64,000 nt of DNA from Natrinema hispanicum. Its GTDB lineage: Archaea; Halobacteriota; Halobacteria; Halobacteriales; Natrialbaceae. Where the stretch lies: positions 310,001-374,000 of the forward strand of contig NZ_SHMP01000005.1 of NCBI RefSeq assembly GCF_004217335.1. The letters are read 5' to 3'. The notes beneath the pieces were generated by a model. It was not told where the DNA came from and ran no database searches. It worked only from the letters and a program-made list of their open reading frames with translations. Position numbers and translations under genes: made by a program. This document shows positions 17,317 to 24,252 of this stretch, piece after piece; positions within the stretch are counted from its first letter, which is position 1; each line of letters begins with the position of its first letter.

Positions 17317-17562
17317 TCAGGCGCTCCACACGACGGCTGCCGGGTCATGTCGGTCTACACCATCGCGAAACAGCGCCAGTGTTGACTGCTGGCTGGACGC
17401 AATCACGGGGTCGACTCCTTGCCATCTCGCCCGACACGTCGTCGAGCAGAACGTTCGGATTCTCTCGTTGGCCAGCCCGAAGCCTGTGCTCTCTCGAGCG
17501 CGGACCGTCTCGGTAACCCGAAGATCGCCACCGCAGTACTCACACGTCGGCGCAGTCGTCAT
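17317..17562 (-). CDS. Small zinc-finger protein, last of an overlapping chain
   Basis: The protein is 81 residues from ATG 17562, which overlaps the upstream stop as ATGA. A CEYCGG knuckle (about 7-12) and FCSTTCRARW (about 42-51) form a treble-clef or FLYWCH-like CxxC...CxxxC finger, and an acidic tail follows. It probably binds zinc and nucleic acid or protein. It is co-translated with three other zinc-finger genes upstream. Confidence 0.72.
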   Translation of the reverse strand: MTTAPTCEYCGGDLRVTETVRARESTGFGLANERIRTFCSTTCRARWQGVDPVIASSQQSTLALFRDGVDRHDPAAVVWSA

Positions 17563-17762
17563 CGCGTCGGCACCCCCACTCGTCGTGATTCGAATACAGG
17601 CCCGGTCTCGACAAGGACCGCGTCGCTCGCCCGGTCGACACATCGATGGCCACCGCCGCCACAGCGTGTGCAGCGCAGGTGGTCGACCACGATCCCAGAC
17701 TCGTCGGTGGCCGTCACCAACGTGAGGTCGCCGCCACACACGCAGGTATGAGTGCGGGTCAT
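17559..17762 (-). CDS. Small zinc-ribbon protein, third of an overlapping chain
   Basis: The protein is 67 residues from ATG 17762, overlapping the upstream stop by 4 nt. The cysteine pattern is CVCGG (about 7-11) and CTRCGGGGHRC (about 32-42), a rubredoxin-like ribbon. It is followed by SDAVLVETGPVFE. Known: tiny CxxC proteins are abundant in haloarchaea and often act in regulation. No specific role can be given. Confidence 0.72.
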   Translation of the reverse strand: MTRTHTCVCGGDLTLVTATDESGIVVDHLRCTRCGGGGHRCVDRASDAVLVETGPVFESRRVGVPTR

Positions 17763-17899
17763 CGGTCGAACCCCTCTATCGAGATGATCCCGCAGCCGCG
17801 CCGGCAGTGCTGGGCTGGCCGCCCGTCGATCGTGACCGGGAATGTCCCGGCACCACACCGTGGGCAGCCGTCACGTTGAACACCGTGCTTGGGCGTCAT
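17759..17899 (-). CDS. 46-residue zinc-finger microprotein
   Basis: It starts at ATG 17899, overlapping the SWIM gene stop by 4 nt, and is itself overlapped by 4 nt at its end. Cysteines at CPRCG (about 11-15) and CRRGCG (about 31-36) form one zinc ribbon on a protein with little else. The unbroken chain of ATGA junctions is the main support for this being a real gene. Confidence 0.7.
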   Translation of the reverse strand: MTPKHGVQRDGCPRCGAGTFPVTIDGRPAQHCRRGCGIISIEGFDR

Positions 17900-18438
17900 T
17901 GGTCGTCGACCTCCGGATTGACCGATCGGAACCCGGCCTCGTAGCACGGGAAGCACGGCAGCTCTCGCCCATCGTCGCGTTTCGAGGGCGTGATGCACGA
18001 ACAGTCAGCCGGACGCCCTCGGCCACCGTCAGCGACCGCTCGCTTACCTGTGTCGGCGGTCGTCTCGAGGGCGTCCTGTGGCGGCACGATCTTCGGCTCG
18101 CCGTCGACGTGCTCGCCGTTGAATTGGTCGGACACATCGAGCGCATCGAGCAGCAGCGCGCTCGTGGGCATCATGCCCGTCTCTCGAACGGTTCGCCGGA
18201 GGTGCTTACACCGGTTCCCATTGTCGTGGTCCGGGCAGGTGCAACTGCCAGCAAACACGTCGACAATGTACGTCGAGCCGCTCTCGCTCACGACCTCGTA
18301 CTCACCCTCGTCGAGCGCTGGGTTGATCCCCGGTCCCAGCACGGTCAGTTCTTGCTCGAGCGCGCGGATAGTGCGCGCGTCGGTACACAGTTCGTCGGCT
18401 TTACGGCCATCGGCCGCGTAGTCTCGAGTGGTCGTCAT
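17896..18438 (-). CDS. SWIM zinc-finger protein
   Basis: The protein is 180 residues from ATG 18438. Upstream in-frame ATGs at 18447 and 18531 exist, and the promoter position would suit a leaderless start at 18531 (211 residues). The SWIM motif CxCx(n)CxH is visible as SCTCPDHDNGNRCKHLRR (about residues 73-90). The C-terminal part has more cysteine pairs (CSC, CFPC). SWIM domains bind DNA or protein and occur in transposase-like and regulatory proteins. It heads a chain of three more zinc-finger genes and is divergent from a winged-helix gene. Confidence 0.75.
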   Translation of the reverse strand: MTTTRDYAADGRKADELCTDARTIRALEQELTVLGPGINPALDEGEYEVVSESGSTYIVDVFAGSCTCPDHDNGNRCKHLRRTVRETGMMPTSALLLDALDVSDQFNGEHVDGEPKIVPPQDALETTADTGKRAVADGGRGRPADCSCITPSKRDDGRELPCFPCYEAGFRSVNPEVDDQ

Positions 18439-18535
18439 TGGTATCATCCCCGAAGACGACCGAGCTCGCCTGTACCAGCAGGCGGGCGTTCTCTGAGAGA
18501 CAACGCCCCCGAGGAGCCCGTCCGTCTTCATCCAT
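18401..18535 (-). CDS. Candidate 44-residue leader ORF of the SWIM operon
   Basis: An alternative ATG at 18535, four bases from the 18531 ATG in another frame, opens a frame beginning MDEDGRAPRGRCLSENARLL that overlaps the SWIM start by 38 nt. It sits at the predicted transcription start, about 22 nt from the TATA-like TTTAAG. It could be the first gene of the chain or chance. I cannot decide from sequence alone. Confidence 0.28.
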   Translation of the reverse strand: MDEDGRAPRGRCLSENARLLVQASSVVFGDDTNDDHSRLRGRWP

Positions 18536-18560
18536 TACTTCTACCTGTAATGGCTTAAAC
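18532..18560 (-). promoter_or_regulatory. Promoter of the SWIM operon with a palindromic operator
   Basis: Read leftward, TTTAAG (18559-18554) is a TATA-like box about 25 nt from ATG 18531. Between box and start lies a perfect 7-bp inverted repeat, CCATTAC (18532-18538) and GTAATGG (18547-18553). The half-site GTAATGG recurs at 18659-18665, upstream of the divergent winged-helix gene's start. This is consistent with a shared repressor acting on both genes. Confidence 0.55.
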
Positions 18561-18688
18561 CTCACACACAACGCTTGAGACAGTCGAATACAGCTTACTG
18601 TAACGATCCTTGACTGGTGGCTGTAAAGGATATGGAGCTACGGACGTTACTCCTAACCGTAATGGGATCGAACAGCGTCGGCACGACT

Positions 18689-18943
18689 ATGCCCGGTGCC
18701 GATCGCGACGACGAGGGCCGATATCAGTCCACGTACCCACTCGAGGATTTCATCAACGCGCTCGAGGCCGAAGGCGGTCAAGCAGGAACGCAAGATGTCG
18801 TCGATCGCGTCGGCTGCTCTTACGAGCTTGGTTACAAACGTCTCCGGTCACTCGAGGATGATGGCCAGATCTCGAGCCAGAAGATCGGCAACGCCCGGCT
18901 GTGGCTGCTCTCTGGCACTGACAGCGATAACGATCCAAACTGA
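18689..18943 (+). CDS. Winged helix-turn-helix DNA-binding protein
   Basis: The protein is 84 residues from ATG 18689 (MPGADRDDEGRYQ). An in-frame GTG at 18617 would lengthen it to 108. A compact winged helix is readable: PLEDFINALE, then a helix-turn-helix GTQDVVDRVGCSYELGYKRLRSLEDDG, and a short wing with IGNARLWLL. This resembles DUF/MarR-like repressors of plasmids and viruses. It is divergent from the SWIM operon with about 150 nt between starts. Likely an element-encoded regulator acting on the palindromic site between them (inferred). Confidence 0.75.
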   Translation: MPGADRDDEGRYQSTYPLEDFINALEAEGGQAGTQDVVDRVGCSYELGYKRLRSLEDDGQISSQKIGNARLWLLSGTDSDNDPN

Positions 18944-19123
18944 AGTTAAGATACGCTGGCGGCGGCTAGCTTGAGATAGAGACATCGGTTGCGTCCCGGT
19001 GCAAGCAACTGGCAACCGGACGTTTCCATTTCGATAGGACAGCGCTGACGCGGAGATTCATCCTTGTAGCCGCAAGAGATAGTCAGATAAGCCTGATTCT
19101 ACAACGGTATCGGATAGGATTAT
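18944..19123. other. Short intergenic region before the Tat-exported protein gene
   Basis: No gene is present. A weak inverted pair GGTTGC...GCAACC occurs around 18988-19018. Nothing else is recognisable. Confidence 0.4.
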
Positions 19124-19145
19124 TTAGTCCCCATTATGGGACTAA
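19120..19145 (+). promoter_or_regulatory. TATA-like box overlapped by a perfect palindrome
   Basis: TTAGTCCC (19124-19131) and GGGACTAA (19138-19145) form a perfect 8-bp inverted repeat with a 6-nt spacer. It overlaps TTATTTAG at about 19120-19127, which sits at TATA distance from the ATG at 19151. A repressor bound here would block transcription, so this is a strong operator candidate. Confidence 0.55.
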
Positions 19146-19150
19146 CACAT

Positions 19151-19636
19151 ATGTGGGGTGAGAATACACTTTCCCGGCGGGCTATACTGGCGGGGGTTAG
19201 TGCGGCCACTAGCTCCATCGTTATAACGGAGGTAGCAGCACAGGAACGCGATCCAACAGAGTATGATCGTCCACTAATAATTGAAAAGAACGGTATCGAA
19301 ACTACGTTTCGTGACTGTTCCCGCGTTGTCATCGATAGCGACCACCAGTCGACAATAACCTTCATCAGCATCGGTGTTGGATGGACCACGCCTGACAATT
19401 GGGTTCAGAACGAGGAGGTAGACGTTGAAAACCCAGAACTTCCGTTTGAGTACGTAGTTAACTGCCATCTCGACGAAATTGGTGTTGAAAACGGCGCTGC
19501 GACAATTGATTATGTTAACGTGTGGCACGACGGCGCTGATTCACCTTCACATTTCCCAATGCCATTTGGAGAATGGGATTGCGGCGAGATACGTGGGCAA
19601 GAAGTCGATCCATACGTACTCGAAAATTTCTGCTGA
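19151..19636 (+). CDS. Tat-exported protein, function unknown
   Basis: The protein is 161 residues from ATG 19151, chosen because the TATA-like TTATTTAG lies about 25 nt upstream. ATG 19136 lies inside the palindrome and too near the box. A twin-arginine signal LSRRAILAGVSAATSS (about 7-22) precedes a probable cleavage after AAQ. The mature part is acidic and beta-rich with three cysteines (FRDCSR, VNCHLD, WDCGE). No known domain is recognised. Base composition is AT-richer than the chromosome. Confidence 0.7.
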   Translation: MWGENTLSRRAILAGVSAATSSIVITEVAAQERDPTEYDRPLIIEKNGIETTFRDCSRVVIDSDHQSTITFISIGVGWTTPDNWVQNEEVDVENPELPFEYVVNCHLDEIGVENGAATIDYVNVWHDGADSPSHFPMPFGEWDCGEIRGQEVDPYVLENFC

Positions 19637-19836
19637 TGTATCGAACATTACAGCATCTAAATGATGAGTATGTGTGTGAATTAGATACCTCATTGTATGA
19701 TCTACCGCGAACTCTACGAGGGTACGGGGATCATATCCGACGTAGACCTGATTATGTCGTCCTGAACATCTGGCCACCCGAGGCTGCGTCTCGGACACTG
19801 TGTTTCCACACTCACTCCTCGTGCCGACTGAGATAG
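19636..19836 (+). CDS. Candidate 66-residue protein coupled to the upstream gene
   Basis: Its ATG overlaps the stop of the Tat-protein gene as TGATG, and the frame then runs 66 codons (MYRTLQHLNDEYVCELD...). Codon use is weakly biased and no domain is recognisable. It could be a coupled gene or a chance frame. Confidence 0.25.
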   Translation: MYRTLQHLNDEYVCELDTSLYDLPRTLRGYGDHIRRRPDYVVLNIWPPEAASRTLCFHTHSSCRLR

Positions 19837-20207
19837 CCCGACCGAGTGGCTCATCACAGCCGCGTGTCGGGCCGCTGACGCCGTCTCGAGGGCAGCGCGA
19901 AAAAAGTCATACAAGTGGTCGAGTGCCGCGAAACGGCAACCCCCCGGCTGGATCAACGCTTCACCGAGTGCATTGACGGTGGGGTCTACAGCTGTCCCAA
20001 CTGTGCAAGGGAGTGACCTACGCCGAGATGAACGACGGCGACGAGCGTTGTCGCTGACGATAGACTGACGCTCGGACCAACCTGTAACGCGTCGTGTGAT
20101 GGACGGCCACTAGCGGCCAGTGAGGGCGAGCGGTGACTCGAGTAGGTGTCAGAGAGGCGCAGCGCAGTCGCTATCGACGAGGGCGTTCGACCGGCGCCCG
20201 AGCGGGG
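19837..20207. other. Intergenic region, probable decayed sequence
   Basis: No complete gene is present. A short rightward frame ending at about 20015 contains C...C and CPNCARE, reminiscent of a zinc-ribbon tail, but it has no good start. It may be the remnant of another small zinc-finger gene downstream of the leftward replication gene. Confidence 0.4.
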
Positions 20208-23200
20208 TCAGTCCCCTCGGTTCGGCGGTGGTCCGTCGGCGGTCGACTGGGAATCACTGGCTGGTGACCACTCAGCGTCCTCCGTTGGCTGCCTCAAGCG
20301 GTGAGTGTCGCCCGAAGTCCAGAAGTCCCACCTATAGTGAGTTATACGCGCCACTTCCGCACTTTCGTCCCCGTTGAGGTCGTCGTCCTCGATCGGGTCG
20401 AGTTCGACCTCACCGTGGTCGTTCACCCGGTGGAGGCCGTCGTCTTGCCAGACATAGCCGTTACCTTCGGTCCTTCGGCTTAGCACCTCGCGATCGACGA
20501 GCCGCCAGAGATGCGTGCGGACCTGTCGCTCACCGATCTCGACTGCCGGGTGGGCGGCCAGCTCGGCCGTGGTCCACTTGTCGAGATCGCGGGCAGCCTC
20601 GATCACCTGCCGCATCCCATCGCTCCACGTCTTGAGTACGCGCCCCTCGCCAGCGGTCGGCACCCAGTCGGGGAGCGTGTTCGTGTGGACGTAGACCACT
20701 GCGCCGTTGCCGTCGCGCCCAAAACGCATTGTCGCCTGCAGCGTCTCGTGTTCGGTCATGTGCTTGCGGATCCGGTTGCCAACCTCGCCGTAGTCGGTCC
20801 GGACGCCAGCCTCGAGCGGGAGATCCTCGCCGGGGAACTGGGGTTCAATTGCCTCGTCGAGATACGCCCCCCACTTCTTGACGTAGTCGGGCCCGAAGTT
20901 CCGGGAGCCGATCACGGCGCCGAGGCGCTCGGTGGCAAACTCGTTGGATCCGAGGACGTTCCCGTAGTGTTTTGTCCGACTGACGTGCTCCTCGAGGACG
21001 CCCTCGTCGTCGTAGAGCTTCTCGGCACGGGCGGTCGTGATCAGGTCGGGGAGCTGGCCGTGGGTGTCGTCAATCGCCTCGAGCAGTGCAGCGTCCTCGT
21101 CGACGGTAACGCGGTTCGCGATCTCGTCCTCGCCGGCGCTGTAGGACTTGACCGACTCTGTCGTCCGAACGATCCGGAGGCCGAGCGCGTCACGGATGTA
21201 CTCTGCGCGTTCCTCGTCTTGGAGTACTGGCCGGTGGTTGAACCGTCGGCGCCCGAGGGCGATGCGCCACATCTCCGGTGTCGGCGTCCCGTCGAGGCCA
21301 ACCACGTTGCGCGCGTAGTCGATCGAAGGTGGGTCCATGACGTGGATCCGCGACTCAGCGCGGTTGAACAGCCCGAGCTGGCCACCGAGTGCGTCGCCGA
21401 TGCGGGCTCGCTCCCAGCCGTTGCCGAGCTTCTCACTCGCCAGCAGCGTGTAGACAGCGACGGGGGCAAGCGCGTGGCCGCCGTCGACAAACGCCTGTAG
21501 GCCGTCGGTCTCGACGCCGTAATCCTCGAACCAGAGCAGCGCCTCACCGCGGCGTGCGTCGTCCTCCCGGTTCTCGATGAGATCGGTGTAGTCGTCGAAA
21601 GGGATCGTGTTCTCGTCCTCGAGAAACGTCGAGACGGCGCGAGAGAGCTGTTCCCCCTCGAGCGTGGTTTCGTACGCGCTGCCGGGGAATTCGTCGATCA
21701 GGACACTCCGGCCCGTCGTCACCTTCTCGTTGTAGAGGTGGCTGTAGTGCCCAATTAGCACGTCGTAGTCGTCGGGTTCGAAGCGCCACTTTGACGAATA
21801 CGGGCACTCGCCGTCGTGTTGGCAGGGCAGCGGGTGTCCCAGTTTGCTCTCAGCGAACTTGTGAATCTGTTGGGGTGTTGCCCCAGCGTTATACCAGCGG
21901 GCAACGGTGTCGGCCGAGTCCTCGCCGTGCTCGCCGTTGGCCGTCGGACAGTCGTGCGTGAATGCAGGTAGCGTGTAGTGCTCAAGGGAATGTTCGTCGG
22001 CCCAGTCGCGGTACCGGGCGTACTGCTCCTTCCGGCCGCGACCGGTCGCGATCGTTGTGGGCTTGGTGGTCTCGGCGATCGATTTCACCGCACTGTAGGA
22101 CTTCCCCATTGTCGGCAGCGCCTCGATCAGTACGTCGTCGCAGCGTTCATTCGCGCCCGTGATCGCGTCCGCCGTGCGGTCCCACGCGTCTTCCTGCGTG
22201 AGTGTCTCGTCGTCCCGGTCGGCAGTTGTCCAGTCCCAGCCGTTGATGGCCGCCCGCGTCGTGGGGGAGTTGGGCAGGACGGCGGTGTGTTCGATCTCGC
22301 TCGACGGGTTGTACTCGAGCTTGGGTATCGGCGCACCAGCGTTGCGGGCGGCGTCGACGGTCTCCCACCACTCCGCGCCGGTAAGCGAGTCGCGCGGGTC
22401 GGTGAGCGGGCCGCGTCGATAAGCGAACCAATCGAGCGCGCCGAACGTCGATCCGCCGCCCTCGTGGTCATAGAAAGTCGTCCCATCCCTCGAGAGATGG
22501 AGGCTTTGGCCACTGTCAGACGATCGGTACGGCGGGTTGTGATACGTGAAATCATCGTCTCCGCCGTTGGCCGTCGGGATCGTTATCGGGAGATCGGCGA
22601 CGGTAAGCCGGTTGACGGCGGTGAGAACGTCACGGATCTCGTCGGTCGTTTCGTCGGCGCGTGTCGCTGACGGCTCGTAGTCGTCGGGGACGCTGACGGT
22701 GGTGGGGTTCGGCTGGTCGGTAGTGTCCCCGAGCTTGTCGTGGGCCTCAAGCCAGCACCGGAGCGCGTTGCGGTGGCCGTCGTCAAGCCGACCGAGGTAA
22801 GCGGGCGTCCCCGGACGCTGCTCGCCCGTGAGTGCCATAACCTTTGTCTCCGCGTACAGTTCGACCTTTGGTGGGTCGTCGTTCGCCCCCCATGGCTCGC
22901 TGTCGAGCGTGATGACGGGCTCACTCTCGGCACCGTCTGGGAGTCCCTCAAGACAATAGAACACGGCATGATCGCCGGTCCCGCTCGAAGACGGCCCGGT
23001 GAACGTCGGGGCCATCTGCGCGAGAAACGCCTCCCACGCGGGGTGTCGGTCGCCCGTCTCGGGACAGACGACGTTGTCGCCGTCGGCGAACAGCACCGGG
23101 TCATCGGGCTGCATCAGGTAGGCAACGCCGTCGACGCGAATCGAGTCTGCCGCCGCACGGTGAGCCGTCCATCCGTCGCGCCAGTGGCCGTACTCGGGCT

Positions 23201-23549
23201 TCCACTTCCAGCGCGGGTCTTCGTCGGTGCCGAGGTCGGGATACGCCTCGCCCACGTCGGGGGAGACCCATGGCGCAAACGGTTTCTTCCCGACGCGGCA
23301 CATCCATTGCTCGCGGTCGAGCCACTCGTCGAGCGAGAGCCCTACGTTGCCGCCGCCTCCCCCCGCGCTCTCGCCGGTCACGTCCGTCGGCACGGTCTCC
23401 GCGTCGCCCGTGGATTCGGTCGCATCTTCGAGCTCGTCCTCGGCTTGCGAGCCGCCGTCGACGGCCGAAATGCAGTCGTTGCACAGGTGGCCATTCTCGA
23501 CTGTCTCGGTCGACCCACCGCCGCAGCGGAAACACCTGACTGTGGTCAC
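20208..23549 (-). CDS. Primase/helicase-like replication protein of the element
   Basis: This 1113-residue protein starts at GTG 23549, overlapping the upstream stop as GTGA. GTG 23558 is the alternative. Order of parts: an N-terminal zinc ribbon (CFRCGGG...CNDC), a linker, a prim-pol-like (archaeo-eukaryotic primase) region with FADGDNVVCPETGDRHPAW and PSSSGTGDHAVF near 185-195, a P-loop ATPase with Walker A ALPTMGKS near 475-482 and Walker B VLIDEF near 616, and C-terminal winged-helix segments. I infer that it initiates replication of the excised element. It heads no other gene, as the next stretch is empty. Confidence 0.72.
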   Translation of the reverse strand: MTTVRCFRCGGGSTETVENGHLCNDCISAVDGGSQAEDELEDATESTGDAETVPTDVTGESAGGGGGNVGLSLDEWLDREQWMCRVGKKPFAPWVSPDVGEAYPDLGTDEDPRWKWKPEYGHWRDGWTAHRAAADSIRVDGVAYLMQPDDPVLFADGDNVVCPETGDRHPAWEAFLAQMAPTFTGPSSSGTGDHAVFYCLEGLPDGAESEPVITLDSEPWGANDDPPKVELYAETKVMALTGEQRPGTPAYLGRLDDGHRNALRCWLEAHDKLGDTTDQPNPTTVSVPDDYEPSATRADETTDEIRDVLTAVNRLTVADLPITIPTANGGDDDFTYHNPPYRSSDSGQSLHLSRDGTTFYDHEGGGSTFGALDWFAYRRGPLTDPRDSLTGAEWWETVDAARNAGAPIPKLEYNPSSEIEHTAVLPNSPTTRAAINGWDWTTADRDDETLTQEDAWDRTADAITGANERCDDVLIEALPTMGKSYSAVKSIAETTKPTTIATGRGRKEQYARYRDWADEHSLEHYTLPAFTHDCPTANGEHGEDSADTVARWYNAGATPQQIHKFAESKLGHPLPCQHDGECPYSSKWRFEPDDYDVLIGHYSHLYNEKVTTGRSVLIDEFPGSAYETTLEGEQLSRAVSTFLEDENTIPFDDYTDLIENREDDARRGEALLWFEDYGVETDGLQAFVDGGHALAPVAVYTLLASEKLGNGWERARIGDALGGQLGLFNRAESRIHVMDPPSIDYARNVVGLDGTPTPEMWRIALGRRRFNHRPVLQDEERAEYIRDALGLRIVRTTESVKSYSAGEDEIANRVTVDEDAALLEAIDDTHGQLPDLITTARAEKLYDDEGVLEEHVSRTKHYGNVLGSNEFATERLGAVIGSRNFGPDYVKKWGAYLDEAIEPQFPGEDLPLEAGVRTDYGEVGNRIRKHMTEHETLQATMRFGRDGNGAVVYVHTNTLPDWVPTAGEGRVLKTWSDGMRQVIEAARDLDKWTTAELAAHPAVEIGERQVRTHLWRLVDREVLSRRTEGNGYVWQDDGLHRVNDHGEVELDPIEDDDLNGDESAEVARITHYRWDFWTSGDTHRLRQPTEDAEWSPASDSQSTADGPPPNRGD

Positions 23550-23797
23550 GCTGACCACCCCGGGGGCGTAGACGTGGGGATCTCCAACAGCATCTCGACC
23601 TTTTGCCGGTGGTAGTCACAGAGGTGTAGTTCTCCTCGGTCGGGGTGGACTACTGGTACTGCGTTGCGATGGGCGCAACTGAGCAGCATGCACTGGGCGC
23701 CGGCCGCCCCATGATCGAGGTACTGATGCTGCTTGACATGTTCCGGGCTGTCTGAGTCTGATACAGTACCCGAGTTCCTCTCGGAGTGCTCGGTCAT
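23546..23797 (-). CDS. Small His/Cys protein upstream of the replication gene
   Basis: The protein is 83 residues from ATG 23797, overlapping the upstream stop as ATGA and the replication gene start by 4 nt. Cysteines and histidines (CMLLSCAHRN, HLCDYHRQK) suggest a compact zinc-binding fold. It probably acts with the replication protein, given the coupled translation. No family is recognised. Confidence 0.65.
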   Translation of the reverse strand: MTEHSERNSGTVSDSDSPEHVKQHQYLDHGAAGAQCMLLSCAHRNAVPVVHPDRGELHLCDYHRQKVEMLLEIPTSTPPGWSA

Positions 23798-23934
23798 TTC
23801 CGACACCCCCCGGAGAGAGACACCAAAAATGCCGTTTTCGAACAGCTGGTCTTGAATCGCCTGTGGCAACCGTTGAGGGCGTCTGGATCTCTCCAAGCGA
23901 AATACTGAATTCGCTCGGCGTGGTCGTCAGACAC
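23794..23934 (-). CDS. 46-residue conserved-looking microprotein
   Basis: It starts at GTG 23934 and reads MSDDHAERIQYFAWRDPDALN and then a basic, cysteine-containing tail (GCHRRFK, SCSKTAF, GGCRK). It overlaps the upstream frame by 8 nt and the downstream start by 4 nt. The text has the look of a real, selected protein more than of a random frame. Function unknown. Confidence 0.5.
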   Translation of the reverse strand: MSDDHAERIQYFAWRDPDALNGCHRRFKTSCSKTAFLVSLSGGCRK

Positions 23935-24025
23935 GCCTGCTCACCTCTGTGGGCTGGGTAACGTCGCCGCAGGGGGCCGTCGTCGCCTTGGAACAGTGAG
24001 CGGCCCTCGCGGTGTGTCCGTACAT
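23927..24025 (-). CDS. 32-residue candidate microprotein
   Basis: ATG 24025 overlaps the upstream stop as TGATG. The product is MYGHTARAAHCSKATTAPCG followed by 12 more residues, with two cysteines and no other recognisable feature. Support is only its place within a chain of overlapping frames. Confidence 0.35.
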   Translation of the reverse strand: MYGHTARAAHCSKATTAPCGDVTQPTEVSRRV

Positions 24026-24147
24026 CACGGCCGACACCTCCCGTTCTCGAGTGCCGGACAGTGTTTTGTCGGGTACTCGATGGTGCAGCCGCAGAACTCA
24101 CAGATAGGAGTAATGTGATTGACGCGACTCACGCCAACCACCACCAT
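24025..24147 (-). CDS. 40-residue zinc-finger microprotein, first of the replication operon
   Basis: From ATG 24147 the protein has CEFCGC (about 16-21) and HCPALENGRC (about 29-38), a compact CxxC...HC...C zinc knuckle like those encoded by many haloarchaeal viruses and plasmids. The frame stays open to a TTG at 24231, which would add another CGRFC pair. A GAGGGA just before ATG 24147 favours the short form. Confidence 0.5.
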   Translation of the reverse strand: MVVVGVSRVNHITPICEFCGCTIEYPTKHCPALENGRCRP

Positions 24148-24198
24148 TCCCTCACAGAATCGCCCGCAGGCGTTAACCCGCGCTGGTAATTCTGTTGA

Positions 24199-24218
24199 AC
24201 TCCCTTCTGCAAGGGAGT
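24199..24218. repeat. Perfect 8-bp palindrome resembling the tRNA-Ala anticodon stem
   Basis: ACTCCCTT and AAGGGAGT flank a 4-nt loop. On the minus strand the left half reads ACTCCCTTG, identical to the anticodon-arm start of the tRNA-Ala gene 100 nt away. It may be an operator, a recombinase arm site or an old tRNA fragment. An A-rich GCCAAAAAATGGC at 24227-24239, T-rich on the leftward strand, could terminate the tRNA transcript. Confidence 0.45.
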
Positions 24219-24252
24219 AATTTTCAGCCAAAAAATGGCGAATCCGGCCGTA

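Noticed and set aside
17121..17348. Possible fifth zinc-finger gene after the 81-residue protein.
   Set aside because: It lacks a CxxC pair and reads as Arg/Pro-rich shadow text. Its 32-nt overlap does not fit the ATGA pattern of the chain.
20511..21500. Rightward frame antisense to the replication gene.
   Set aside because: The opposite strand has the ATPase and Walker motifs. The antisense product has no recognisable fold.
23616..24101. 161-codon leftward frame across the microprotein region.
   Set aside because: The text is Arg/Ser/Pro-rich shadow. The competing set of short overlapping frames has better junctions and zinc-finger text.
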